Positions 12,121-23,852 of a stretch of 64,000 nucleotides of DNA are shown one piece after another. Origin of the DNA: Himantopus leucocephalus (Eukaryota; Chordata; Aves; Charadriiformes; Recurvirostridae). The notes under the pieces were generated by a model, which was given only the letters and a program-made list of their open reading frames with translations, ran no database searches and was not told the DNA's origin. The DNA is taken from positions 22,237,429 to 22,301,428 of the forward strand of contig RSEF01000005.1 of NCBI GenBank assembly GCA_003993805.1. The letters run 5' to 3'. The position numbers were made by a program, and so were the translations under genes. The first letter of the stretch is position 1. Every line of letters starts with the position of its first letter.

Positions 12121-12320
12121 TCAGTCTGCTCTGCAATTGCCCTCTGCCATTTTTCCAGTTGCTGCAGACCAAATTAAAAGTAGCTGGCCACAAAGGGCGA
12201 ATCACAGGGAGACCTGGTGCCATTAGTAATCAGAGTTGATGATTAATGAGAATGGCAGAGGAGGCATTAAACTGTGCTAAGTCATTAAGGAGAGACATAC
12301 AGACACTGAAATGTGGGTAA
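12121..12320. promoter_or_regulatory. Candidate conserved non-coding element with clustered ATTA sites
   Basis: This block has a higher-complexity composition than its surroundings and a dense set of homeodomain-type ATTA/TAAT cores: ccattagtaat near 12220-12230, gattaatg at 12241-12248, and further ATTAA words near 12265 and 12282. It also contains an E-box-like cagttg and long stretches free of simple repeats. ORFs across it are not protein-like. Clusters like this are typical of developmental enhancers in gene deserts, but conservation itself cannot be seen from one sequence. This is inference only. Confidence 0.3.
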
Positions 12321-13089
12321 TGTGGGAAAGAAAAAAAAAAACAAAGCCCAAGTGACACTAAAAGTATTTTCAGCTATAGCATCTGTATGTGAGGACCATC
12401 TAGTGAGTAAAAATCTGGCAGGTAAGTAATCAGCACATTAGAATTCTTCCAATTATTTCAAGTACTTTCTTCTCCCATTCCCATTATTTTCCAAAATGTT
12501 TTCTTTTTACCTGCTTCATTTACTTACTTCCTCTCTTTTGACTTGCAAACTGGTGGGAAGTGTTAGATTGACAGATACAGTGACTGAAGTCCATATTAGT
12601 CTTTCCAATAGGCACAGCATGGGCAGTAACCGAAGAAAATTTCTCCTTGCTACTGCCTGCCAGTCGCTTCCATCTATGTTGCAGACAAATCAAATTTCTT
12701 GGAAAGTAAGAAAGTTTCACTCCATTGGTCTAGCTAATCCTTCCACAGCTAAGGAAGGCAGAGTATTTACTGTAAATATGGAAATAATTAACATTTTCTG
12801 GATTCAGTTAGAATAAAAACTATGTATCAAGAGATATCAAGGTGACAGATGCAGTCAATGCAGAATGAGACAAAATGTATGTAGTCAAGTATCATGCCTC
12901 TAAATTAAAAAGCGATCTTCAGCCTTGTCATGAATGTAGTGCAAAACCTGATGGGTTCCTTTGGAGCGTGGCAATATACTCTATGATGAGCGCAATCCTT
13001 ATTAATATTGGTAGACTGTTCATCCTGTAATATTTTGGTGCAGGTTGGTGAATGTGAACTATATACAAATTAAGATCCTTTTGTATTTT
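12321..13089. other. Unassigned non-coding DNA before the retrotransposon cluster
   Basis: A short A-run follows the candidate regulatory block. The 106-codon plus-strand ORF at 12496-12816 has no recognisable protein character. Nothing else is supported. Confidence 0.55.
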
Positions 13090-13130
13090 TGTCATGGTTT
13101 AGGCCAAATTGGCCACTGGGGATGTTGGGG
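13090..13130. mobile_element. LTR edge truncated by the assembly gap
   Basis: The bases from 13090 begin tgtcatggtttaggcc, which matches the terminal pattern of common avian LTRs (TGTCATGGTTT...). They include the palindrome ggccaaattggcc at 13102-13114. The element runs straight into the 1000-N gap, so its length, orientation and other end are unknown. The assignment rests on the first 15 or so bases only. Confidence 0.5.
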
Positions 13131-14130
13131 NNNNNNNNNNNNNNNNNNNNNNNNNNNNNNNNNNNNNNNNNNNNNNNNNNNNNNNNNNNNNNNNNNNNNN
13201 NNNNNNNNNNNNNNNNNNNNNNNNNNNNNNNNNNNNNNNNNNNNNNNNNNNNNNNNNNNNNNNNNNNNNNNNNNNNNNNNNNNNNNNNNNNNNNNNNNNN
13301 NNNNNNNNNNNNNNNNNNNNNNNNNNNNNNNNNNNNNNNNNNNNNNNNNNNNNNNNNNNNNNNNNNNNNNNNNNNNNNNNNNNNNNNNNNNNNNNNNNNN
13401 NNNNNNNNNNNNNNNNNNNNNNNNNNNNNNNNNNNNNNNNNNNNNNNNNNNNNNNNNNNNNNNNNNNNNNNNNNNNNNNNNNNNNNNNNNNNNNNNNNNN
13501 NNNNNNNNNNNNNNNNNNNNNNNNNNNNNNNNNNNNNNNNNNNNNNNNNNNNNNNNNNNNNNNNNNNNNNNNNNNNNNNNNNNNNNNNNNNNNNNNNNNN
13601 NNNNNNNNNNNNNNNNNNNNNNNNNNNNNNNNNNNNNNNNNNNNNNNNNNNNNNNNNNNNNNNNNNNNNNNNNNNNNNNNNNNNNNNNNNNNNNNNNNNN
13701 NNNNNNNNNNNNNNNNNNNNNNNNNNNNNNNNNNNNNNNNNNNNNNNNNNNNNNNNNNNNNNNNNNNNNNNNNNNNNNNNNNNNNNNNNNNNNNNNNNNN
13801 NNNNNNNNNNNNNNNNNNNNNNNNNNNNNNNNNNNNNNNNNNNNNNNNNNNNNNNNNNNNNNNNNNNNNNNNNNNNNNNNNNNNNNNNNNNNNNNNNNNN
13901 NNNNNNNNNNNNNNNNNNNNNNNNNNNNNNNNNNNNNNNNNNNNNNNNNNNNNNNNNNNNNNNNNNNNNNNNNNNNNNNNNNNNNNNNNNNNNNNNNNNN
14001 NNNNNNNNNNNNNNNNNNNNNNNNNNNNNNNNNNNNNNNNNNNNNNNNNNNNNNNNNNNNNNNNNNNNNNNNNNNNNNNNNNNNNNNNNNNNNNNNNNNN
14101 NNNNNNNNNNNNNNNNNNNNNNNNNNNNNN
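13131..14130. other. Assembly gap of exactly 1000 N
   Basis: The round length indicates a placeholder, so true size is unknown. The left flank is an LTR-like start and the right flank is CR1 coding sequence on the minus strand. The gap should therefore hold at least the remaining LTR and the 3' part of CR1 copy A, including most of its reverse transcriptase. ORFs reported through the Ns are meaningless. Confidence 0.95.
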
Positions 14131-14832
14131 TACTGATGTACTTGAAGAAGCCCTTTTTACTGTCCTTGACATCTCTTGCCAGGTTTAATACCAAGTGGGC
14201 CTTAGTCTTCCTTGTTTCATCCCTGGATATTCTGACAACGTTCCTATACTTGTCCCAGNAATACCAAGTGGGCCTTAGTCTTCCTTGTTTCATCCCTGGA
14301 TATTCTGACAACGTTCCTATACTTGTCCCAGGTGGCCAGTCCCTTTTTCCACATTCTGTAAACTTCCTTCTTCCCTGTAAGTTTTTCCAGAAGCTCCTTG
14401 CTCATCCATGCAGGTTTCCTACCTCCTTTGCCTGAGTATTTGTTCCTAGGGATGCACCAATCTTGAGCTTGGAGGAAGTGGTGCTTACATATTAACCAGC
14501 TCTTTTGCACCCCCTTTCCTTCTAGAGCCGTAGCCCATGGGATTCCTCCAAGTAGGTCTTTGAAGAGGCCAATGTCAGCTCTCCTGAAGTCCAGGGTTAT
14601 AATTCTACTTTTTGCCCTGCTTCTTCCACACAGGATCCTTAACTCCACCATCTCATGGTCACTGCAGCCAAGGCTACCCCCAACCTCCACATGCCCAACT
14701 AGTCCTTCGATGTTTGTCAGCACAATGTCCAGCAGCGCACCTCTCCTCATTGGTTCCTCCACTGCCTCTGTCAAAAAATTATCAACAATGCTCTGCAGAC
14801 ACCCCATGAAGTCTCTCATGAGAACCAGGGCC
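14131..14832 (-). mobile_element. CR1 LINE copy A, endonuclease end to linker, open frame
   Basis: On the minus strand the frame is open from the junction near 14832 to the gap edge once the duplicated block at 14187-14331 is discounted. Reading 5' to 3' it shows ALVLMRDF (degenerate GDFN motif), then NFLTEAVEEPMRRGALLD, then GSLGCSDHEMV with the catalytic Ser-Asp-His of the APE-like endonuclease intact (about 14650-14668). After this come the linker region with KPAWMSKELLEKLTGKKEVY and finally ARDVKDSKKGFFKYIS at the gap. CR1 ORF2 encodes an endonuclease plus reverse transcriptase used for target-primed retrotransposition. This copy is 5'-truncated, with an internal loss between the GDF motif and the next block. 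The open frame suggests it is the youngest CR1 here. Its 3' end lies in the gap. Confidence 0.9.
14187..14331. other. 72-bp perfect duplication around a single N (assembly artefact)
   Basis: 14187-14258 and 14260-14331 are identical over 72 bp and are separated by one N at 14259. The duplication falls inside CR1 copy A and breaks its frame. Collapsing it to one copy restores the continuous CR1 reading frame, which is independent evidence that it is a joining error and not biology. Confidence 0.9.
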
Positions 14833-15655
14833 TGTGATCACGGCTTTAGCTTTTCTAATGTGGACAATTTCTTTGTATTCCTCCCACACACTTCCACCCT
14901 CTGTAGGCTTCCTTTTTCAGTCTGAGTTTCTCCAGGAGCTCCTTGTTCATCCATGCAGGCCTCCTGGCGTTTTTGTCCACCTTCCTCTTTGTTGGGATGC
15001 ATCACTCCTCATCTTGGAGGAGGTGATCCTTGAATATTAACCAGCTTTCTTGGGTCCCCCTTCCCTCCAGGGCTTTATCCCATGGTCCTCTACAAAGCAG
15101 ATCCCTGAAGAGTGCAAAATCTGCTCTCCTGAAGTCCAAGGTAGCAAGCTTATATGCACCCTCCTCAACACCCTAAGGATCTTGACCATTTCATAGTCAC
15201 TGCAGCCAAGGCTGCCTTTGAGCTTCACATTCCCCACCAGCCTCTCCTTATTGGTGAGAAAAAGGTCCAGTGTGACACCTCTCCTTGTTGGCTCCTCTGT
15301 CACTTGGAGAAGGAAGTTATCACCCACACATTCCAGGAACGTCCTGGGTTGCTTATGCCCTGCTGTGTTGTCCCTCCAACCACCCCGTCAGGGTGGTTGA
15401 AGTCCCCGACAAGGACCAGGGCTTATGAATGTGAGTCTGCTGCTATCTGTCTATAGAGGGCCTCATCCACTCAGTCTTCCTGGTTGGGTGGCCTGTAGCA
15501 GACCCCCACTGTAACATCACCTGTCCCTGCCATCCCTTTAATCCTGACCCATAATCTCTCGGTCGGCTCCTCATCCATCCCCAGGCAGAGTTCCATGCAC
15601 TCCAGCTGGTCATTGACATAGAGGGTGACACCCCCTCCTCATCTCCCCTGCCTCA
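14833..15655 (-). mobile_element. CR1 LINE copy B, endonuclease to linker, decayed
   Basis: On the minus strand, starting near 15655, the translation gives GGVTLYVNDQLECMELC, then GDVTVGVCYRPPNQED and ALVLVGDFNHPD (about 15379-15421), which are CR1 endonuclease blocks. These are followed by TRRGVTLDLFLTNKERLVG and GSLGCSDYEMV (about 15190-15212). The catalytic histidine of the Ser-Asp-His motif is replaced by tyrosine, a single C-to-T change. Stops and frameshifts occur throughout. The copy ends near 14840 with EEYKEIVHIRKAKA, where copy A begins. B differs from A at many residues, so this is not a recent tandem duplication. A most likely inserted into B. Confidence 0.88.
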
Positions 15656-16565
15656 TTATAATTTCGTAATTATAGTGTTATGAAAATGAAAGATTTGTAG
15701 AAATTCTGTTTGGAAGTGACCTCTGAGAGGTTACATAGTCCGACTACCCATGTAAAGCAAGACTATTTTCAACACTAGATCAGGTTAGCCACGGCTTTGT
15801 CCAGCAGGGTCTTGAAAATCTCAAGGATGGAGATTCCACAATCTTTCTGGGTAATTTCTCCCTGTACAATCCAGCTTATGGTGATTTTTTTCCCCCAATG
15901 TCCAGCCTGAACATACACACACAAATGGTGGCTTTTGCCCCTTTTTATACTGGCTTTAATTAGAAGAGTTGGGCTTCATTATCTTTGTAACTACTGTACA
16001 AATAGTTACACATTGCTATTAGATTGCCCCTTAGCTTCCTCTTCATCAAACTAAATAAACACGGTTTTCTCAACCTTTCCTCATAAGCTATGTGTTCTAA
16101 GCCCCTGGTCATCTTCTCAGCCTTCCACTGGAAACTCTCCAGTATCTCCACATCCCTCCTGAAGTGAAGGGCCAAAACTAGCTACAGTATTTCAGGTACG
16201 GCATCACCAACGTTGAGTGGAGGGGGTTAATACTTTCCCCTGGTGCGCCTGCCAGTTGTTCCTGTGTATTATGGGCATATAGTCCCTAATAGTCCCCTAT
16301 AGTCCCCTAATCCCCTATAGTGCCCTCATCCCCATTGTCTAGTATGTGGTTTCCTTTACTCATAATGAGACTGCTGTGTTGGCTGATATTTAACCCGATG
16401 TCCACCATCAGCCCCAGCTTCTTTTACAGCAGGGCCAGTTGGTTCCCAGCCCACAGTGATGCGGGGGGTTACCTTGAATACAGAATTTTGCACTTTTCCT
16501 TGTTGAACTTCAAGAGACTTCTATTGGCACAATCCACAAGTTTTACAAGGAATTATGGATTGATT
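15656..16565 (-). mobile_element. CR1 LINE copy C, RT C-terminus and 3' UTR, old
   Basis: The 3' end lies near 15660-15690, where the plus strand shows sequence resembling the reverse complement of the CR1 3' terminus. The 3' UTR-like part follows (gtccagcagggtcttgaaaa, near 15800). Further right, on the minus strand, the RT C-terminal tail is visible: WKAEKMTRGLEHIAYEERL (about 16065-16140) and LLKFNKEKCKILY (about 16495-16535). Many indels and stops make it an old copy. Its 3' end directly abuts the 5'-truncated end of copy B. It contains a small 10-bp-period repeat at 16278-16326. Confidence 0.82.
16278..16326. repeat. Short tandem repeat, about 10-bp unit (agtcccctat-like)
   Basis: Four to five imperfect copies of an agtcccctat-like unit occur inside CR1 copy C. 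This is probably local slippage within the dead element. Confidence 0.75.
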
Positions 16566-16604
16566 CTCTGCTTGTTATGTCAGCTACTTCCCCTACCAGC
16601 TGGT

Positions 16605-17115
16605 AGCTCATTACTATTGGCAATCCTCAGGGGTCTGTACTGGAGCTGATAGTATTTATCAACTGTTTTACTCATCTTGATGATGAGATGGATGTACCTT
16701 CAGCAAGTCCATGAATTGTGGACAGCTGTTGATACACTGCAGTATATGGCTGCTATTCAGAGACCTCAACAGACTGGAGACATGGGCTGACAGGAGCAAC
16801 ATAAAGTTCAAAAAAGGCAAATGCAGAGTCCTGTACCTCAGATGTAATAACCCCAAGCAACAAAATAGGCTACATGTCAAGTTGCTAGAAAGCAGCTGTG
16901 CAGAAATGGGCGCAGGGGCCCTCATGAAAAACAAGTTGAGCGTGAGTTAGGAGTGACTTAGACAAAAAAGGCCAGCCACATACCAAGCAGTGTCAGCAAG
17001 CCTGTATTTTGTGGGAAGTGATTATTCCCTTCTATTCAGCACGTGAGACCACACTGGCAGTACTGCGTCCAGTTTTTCTCTATATTTAGTGGATGCTATG
17101 TGCACAGGGATTTTC
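16605..17115 (+). mobile_element. CR1 LINE copy D, RT C-terminal half, plus strand
   Basis: The plus strand carries a PQGSVL-like RT motif in damaged form near 16625, then RDLNRLETWADR and KFKKGKCRVLYLRCNNP (about 16765-16855), then KLLESSCAEMG and KNKLSVS. These follow the order of the CR1 reverse-transcriptase C-terminal region. The catalytic FADD block is not recognisable, and the frame breaks after about 16950. Sequence to about 17115 still resembles the CR1 tail. The right end is uncertain. It faces away from copy C, giving an inverted arrangement. Confidence 0.82.
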
Positions 17116-19835
17116 CACATCACATGAGACTAACTGTTCCAGCCTGTTGAAGCAATGGGAGAATTAACAAGGCAGAACATCCAGATCAGCCCGCTAAACT
17201 CATTTACACCCACTTTAACCCTGTCTCTCTCCCTGGTGCCGATTTCCCTAAACAGGAGAAAGATCCCTCCAGACAGAGCCAAGGGCTTGGTTTTGACATT
17301 GAATAACATGTTGTCAAGATGAATCTATTACTGTTACCAGAAACTGCTCCTCAGTCAATATTAGGAGACATCAGTGTCATATCTCATCAGATAGCATAGT
17401 TTCAGAGGGAGAAGGAGACTCAGATGTTACATTTCAAACCATTATTTTAGTTCTGTCCCTCAGCGGGTGCCAGTGCTGATTTCTAAAAAGACACAAATGT
17501 TTTGCATTCTGTTTTCTAGCTGAGATAATAGCTGAGCCTTGAAGAATATTTTGCAATCCATTGTGACAAAAAAAGGCAGATGACTATATAAGTTCCCATC
17601 TCTTTTGGAGTCCATTAACTGGGTGAACACAAAGACAATATTATTTCAATCACCAGAACAGAAAATTCATCCATAGGAAATGGGAAAAATGGCACTCTTT
17701 AGCACCAAAACTCTCCTACTCTGTAGTGCTTCAGCCTTTCCTATTGCAGCTTTGATTTTTATTCCAAAATCAAATAGTAGTTGTATTTTAAGAATGCTGG
17801 TTGAATTGGAAGGAGTATTACAATCACAAGCATGACATACTTACAGTGTGACTCTTTTATTATTTCATGGGGTTTACTGGCATTTTTGCTTGTTTGTTTC
17901 TTTGTTTTCTTGCTGTGATAAAGGGATGGTATAAATGAAATGAAATCTTATGCAGGTACAACTGAATGGATAACAAAGACTATCGATTTGCTGCTTCATT
18001 TTCATAGTCACTAGAACCTAACAGTGGCTAAACTTGACACACTATGAAAAGATCTAAGTTCTTTAATAAACTCTTGAAATATATATTTTCTTGTACCTTA
18101 CCAGGTCACTGAACTATCAAGTCTTGTATTTCTGTCACTGCCAATCTATCTTATGTTCTAATGCAAGGGCATTTGGCTCATCTGACCAACCACCCTTTAC
18201 CTCTTTACCTGTAAATATACACTGATAGTTAAGATTTTATCACCCTGTTTCAGGTGTTCTGGTTATAAATGCCAGAATGATTAACGACCGTAAAATCAGT
18301 GAGTTCCCTTTAAAATATAACCACAGTAGAAGATTTAAAGAATTGCTGTGTTGGATTTGAAGCGTGGTTCCTTTCCTCAGGCCTCTTATCCCCAGTACCT
18401 ACCATCCCTAGATGTTTCCAATACTCCAAATAGCTGTACGCTGCTGGCTCATATACAGCTGGCTGTCAACAAACACCCCCAAATATCCGTAAAAGCATGA
18501 AGTTTTTCTTCCTTCCAAAAATCTATTTTAGTAACATAATTAGGTGAACTGTAAATGTTCTGAGCAGTGGTAAAACTGAGTGCCACTCTTCCATGGAGCA
18601 TTGATACTTCTAAAGGTCTGTACAGTAATTAGATGGAAAAAAACTTTGTTATCTAAAGGTAACTACTAGAGCATATGAGATATACTTTGTCCAGAACAGG
18701 GGGTTAGCAACATATTTCTCAAACAGTGTGCTAGAGCTTTATGGCTGTCACTAAAATGTCAACCATTGATCCAGTGGTAATATTATCTGAGATTCAATTA
18801 CAGTGGATCAATGTTGGCTTTTTAACAATAACCTTTGTAACATGCTGGGCAGCACTGGAAATATGTCTTACTCCGCATACCTAGTACCAATTGACAGCAG
18901 TGGTACTGTTAACATATACAAATGGGAAAAGAACAAACCATTAAAGAATCAACTTCAAAACTTTTAAGAAACTTTGAGCACTAAACTCTGCCCCAAAAGA
19001 ATAAAGGAAAAAAAGTTATATTAAGTAGAGTTTGAGAAATTCTCAAACATTTGCCCAAATATTTTCCTTTCCATACATATATTCACCCACCCACAGTAAG
19101 ATCCTGATTTCTAAATGGAAAAACACTCTTTGACTTCAGAGAGTCCTTGATGTTACGAAATTTGTTTTTCTAGCAGTTCCCTCAGAAGAAGTCTGATTAC
19201 TCCAAGTAACAAAAGTCAGTATTTTCAGGCCTTTATTTGCAAGGTCATTTATTTCGTTATCTGACTGGAAAAATGAATCACAGCATTAAGACTTGTGTTC
19301 AGTTTCTGTTGCTGGGTTCATGACTGATGACAGATAAATTAATTCTTTTCTGTCAAAGAGGAATAACAACAGGTGTTTTTTTCCCAATCTATTATTTTAA
19401 CCTGTGTTTTTGGGCACAGACTGCATGTTACCAATGGTCAGTTATGGGAACAAAGTCCTTATTTCAACTCCCAGGCATTTAAGTAACATTGTGATGCAGA
19501 AAAAGAAATTAAGAATTCCCCCAGTTTTAGAGAGAACTTCACACAGGTTTAAAACAATAATACCAGGACAGATTGGTTTTTTCCTGATTTGCAGTTTTTC
19601 ACAAAGCCTTTATTGGTCTATTAATTTTGTTATTTATTTTTATATGCGAAAGTTTTCTGCAGTACATAAACAGGCTGGGAAAATGTACTGTTCTTTCCTA
19701 TTCTCATGTCCAGCTGCACTTATCCTTGGATAGCTAAGGAAGATAGGAACATTAGAAGAAAGAGAAGCATTTTTCATGAGAACCTCATTTTTTAATTGTG
19801 CAATTAAAATGTTTGAGTGTTAAAATGTCTTATTT

Positions 19836-19881
19836 TTTATATATATGTATAAAAAAGTATATATGTATATGCCATACTATA
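19836..19881. repeat. (TA)n / TATG-rich simple repeat
   Basis: Alternating purine-pyrimidine AT-rich words (tatatatgtat) occur either side of an A-run. It is a minor degenerate microsatellite. Confidence 0.75.
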
Positions 19882-22439
19882 CTGTCTAAGGCAAGGCTGA
19901 AATTTTTCAATACTCAGAGCCTTCTTCCCCATTAACTATTACTCTTTGTGATTAATACTGACATAATGTTGTTGTAGAAATAATAATGCAACTCCATAGT
20001 CCTTTTTTGCAATAAGCTTTAGATCCCACAGAGGAAGATGCTTAAAATCTTTCCAAACCTTTTCAAATCAGGGATCACTCTTTCTATCACCTCCTATGGC
20101 TGTTAAAATAAAAACCACAAAAACTATGCTGTTTTATTTGTCTTAAAGGACTCATAAATAAAAAATAGCAGTTCAATATATCTCTCAAGTTGTGTAGTTG
20201 TACTGGGGCATCCCTGAGATTTACTAAAGGCAATCTAAAATGAGGACTAGGTTAATATTGATGGTGGGAGGCAGGTATCATCAGGAGCAAAGGTGGTATG
20301 ACTCATGGATAGTATGTCAGCCTTTGCGCATGCACAGAAATGTCTCTACCTCTTTCTCGTTGGTCTTTCTATTGTTCATCATCAAAATAAGATACTCCTC
20401 TCTGACTCTAAACACCTCCACAAATCAGGACGCAGTGGTCAGTACATGCCTGGACATACCCACACACAAAGTTTAAGAGAGCTGCAGGCTGACAGCTCCT
20501 CACAAGCATTTATTGCAACTTCAGGTGACATGTTTGTGCAGGCTCACATTAAGGCTCTATATTTACATAGAGTAGCTGTGTCAGCGTAACAGTTGGAAAT
20601 AAGTCTGTCTCCCACTGAAATGGTGTAGTAAATAAGAAGGGTAAATGTGAACAATGCAGTGAATACAGGGATTTTCAGGAAATGCATTTCATACAAATTT
20701 GGTGGTAGACTCAAGCAAACTAGCACAAATTACCCTTTGTCATTCGAGTAGGCCTTCATTTGCAGTGAGGAGCTGTGAAAGGCTTTCGTTCTTACATTAT
20801 GCCAGTGCAGTATCTAGCCTTTCTACTGGGTGCGGTCACCAAAACAGCTTTAAAATTTTCTTATTTGCCAAAGGATTATCCAAGGACTACCTGCAAATCA
20901 AGGATAAATTCATATCTTCTCATTTCACCCAATTAAAGGGATAAAAAAGGTGCAGAGAGTTTTCAAAGGCCTCCTTTGGGATCTGTTCATCTCCGTGACC
21001 ATAATCTGGATTCCAGGATGGTTTAAAGATGCTTTCAGGTCCCCAGCCACAGAAGTCACAACTGAAAGGCCATGGAAGCCTGAGCCCCCCAGCCCATATC
21101 TGTCATATCCTGCATACCTGGAGGGGGGGAATTTTGAACCTCTTTCTCTCCTCAGGCTTCAGGGAACTCCACCCTCTTCTTTCCTCACAGACTTTTAGAG
21201 TATGCAGAAAGCAACTTTGGATAGGAAAATACTGCAGAGCTACATGAGCACACAGGAAGATATGCCTCTGAATCTAAGGGACAAGATCCCCTAGGGATCT
21301 TGATCTTAAATCATGCAGGGCGCTCTTTGTCAAGAAGTTGTGAATTAACCTCTTCACTCCTTCAAGCACCCTAGCAAAGATGAAACCCTTAATCTGGTGA
21401 GAAATCATCATGTGCTGTATCGCACTGAAGGAAGTCTGGCTATTGCAAGATAGCTGATAACAGCGATGTGCTTGAGAATATAGCCTAGACAGAAGTAAAT
21501 ACTAAGTAAGTACAAGGAGATAATTCTCTCACTAGATTTAGATGGCTGAAATTCCACAAATGGACTTTACTGGTGTGAAAAAGGTTGGAATTGGGCCCAG
21601 AATCTCTGCTCTCATAAGAAAGCTCACCAGAAGAGTACAGATGGGAATTTGACAATAAAGTCCAGGATAACCAGCACTCACATTCTAACGTTAATCTATC
21701 ATTTAAATCTATCTACATATCTTCTTTTTTTTTACTGTACAAGTGAATGGGATGGTTATGTCTCTAAATGTCTAGTCTGAGACATATTGCCTCAGCCAAG
21801 GTGACATTTAATTCAAGCATCATGCATCACTGACACTGCTCACAGAATGCAGTGGTACTCATTATACGAAAAAGAGGAGCAGAACAAGTCCTCCACTGTT
21901 AGCTAATTCCCTAAACTGAGCTCATCATTAAAAAAAAAGAGAAGACCTGTGCCCTGGAGATTCCTGTAACCTTTAACAAACACACTAAAGACAAGAAAAT
22001 TACTTCAGAGTAGTCACACTTAAGGCTGTTGTTTGCATTCAGATTCCAGCTATCTGGAAGAACGTTAATCTAATTAACAGTTCTATTTCCCCTCTAGCCC
22101 CCACCCCTCCCCATTCCTACTGCCCCAGAAAGTGTTTATTAGGGAGAAGCGTCATCCTGAATTGTTACTTTCTGGGTAAAATTTGCACTTGTGCTACTAG
22201 TAGCTGGAGTACTATCTTGTGCTTGAAGAAGCCAAACTTGAAATGGAAAAATCAAAGTTTGCTGCCAGAGAGCTCTTAGATTAATTTGGTCAAATCATTA
22301 AGCTTTTTTGTAGAAGGTATCAAGACAGAGACATCTTCATTATTTGAACTTTAAGCTTTTCTTAGAAGCTATTGGTTTTAAAATTTCATACAGGATTTGT
22401 GTAGTGCTTGGATCAACTGTATCTCCGTGACTACTGTGT

Positions 22440-22720
22440 TACAAATGTACGACAGGAGTAGGTCTACTTACTTTTTACCTGTATGTCTATCCAAACTAAT
22501 TCTTAGTCGTTGGCCTGTGGAATGTTTCTTTGCTTAATCATTAATTAGGTGGAGCAATATCCCAGTTAAAAAATATTACCATAAAAGAACAATGCTGTAA
22601 ATGCTTCGTGGGAGCTTCTCCATTAATTTTGTAGAAAAATTGTAGCCTATAAAGAATTTTGAGAGGAAAAGAGACATACGCACCCACATCTCAGACTCAT
22701 ATGCACTGTTCCAACAAGAT
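22440..22720. promoter_or_regulatory. Weak candidate regulatory block with ATTA cores
   Basis: The segment holds cttaatcattaattagg near 22534 and another cattaattttg near 22621 in complex, repeat-free sequence. It resembles the composition of non-coding conserved elements, but no direct evidence of constraint or binding is available in a single sequence. Confidence 0.15.
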
Positions 22721-23852
22721 ATATTTAGAGCGGATTTCTCTGGCATCTGAGTCACAACTTACTTTCCCTGTCATTTTCACAATGAAAGGAGAATGATGCT
22801 TTCTCCAGGCATAGTGGAGAAAGGTGATGCTATTTGTAAAAGGCAGTGTAAAACCAACAGTAATTACTCACCTTTGTGCTATGATTCAGCCTTCTTCCCA
22901 AATAAGCTTTGTTTCAGAACAAAGACATAAACAATGCTGTGTATATGTCTTAAATCAGAGCTTCTTTATCCAAAACTTACAGAGTGTAAACTTCCCCTGG
23001 CCATTGGTAGGATATCTTGGGGATTTCCAAAAGCAGCTTAAAAAAAGAGAAATTGCATGCATATTTCATTTTATTCACAGCACTTAATCGGGAGCTTTAT
23101 TAATTGAAGTACACATTTTCTGCAGTTCCCTTGGGCAGAGAGGTATGTTTCTGGGGATACTAATGAGGGTCAGACTGTATCTTCATCAGATGCTCAAAAA
23201 TTACTTTCTCCTCCTTTGTTAAAATTGTGTGTTCTTTACTATAGAAACACATGGAAAATTCAAACCTACTATGGCAAGTGGCAGTGTCCTAATTTTTCCC
23301 TTGGAATGAACCATTAGAAGATCTGAACTTCAGCCACTGCCCCATACATCCTACCTGTAACTTGAGTGATGAGTTGTTTCACTCAATCAAACTCAGCTTG
23401 CCAATCAAAATATAGTAAGTGGGGTGAAACAGAGAAAGGAAAGATATTGATGTGACAGTTAAGTTCATCAGAAGTTATGTTTATACTATAGCTTATAGTA
23501 TATATTTATAGTAAATTTATAACGTCTAAATTTGAGGAAGCTGTGAAGTATTAGATCTGATTACTAATTAACACATTTTTTAATTTAAAGATGAATATCT
23601 AGTTCCATGTAGAATGTGCAAACAAATGTAGTTTGGTAATTCTTATTTACAAACTTTCTGTGCAGTTGCTAACAATTTATCTAACAAAGTCTACTTGCTA
23701 ATAAGCATCAAAGTATTTGTATTCAAATTCAAGACATGTTTCTGCTATTAAATGAAAAATTTTAATGCCTGATTTAATAATCAGTCAGTCAGATACATCC
23801 AGGATAATAGGAGCACTGCAATTACAAAGGCTGTTCAGAAATGTGGGGGTTT

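Larger units (their letters stand above)
17116..23852. other. Single-copy non-coding DNA
   Basis: No host exon, RNA gene or assignable transposon was recognised. An AT/TA-rich simple tract lies at 19836-19881. The 22.4-22.7 kb part is discussed separately as a weak regulatory candidate. ORFs near 20.3 kb and 21.0 kb overlap in different frames and show no family features. Confidence 0.55.

Noticed and set aside
13045..14435. Very long ORFs (357-448 codons) on both strands across this interval
   Set aside because: They are open only because the 1000 Ns translate as unknown residues. The real flanks are an LTR edge and CR1 sequence.
14560..15456. Plus-strand ORFs of 100-121 codons in this interval
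   Set aside because: They are antisense shadows of minus-strand CR1 coding sequence.
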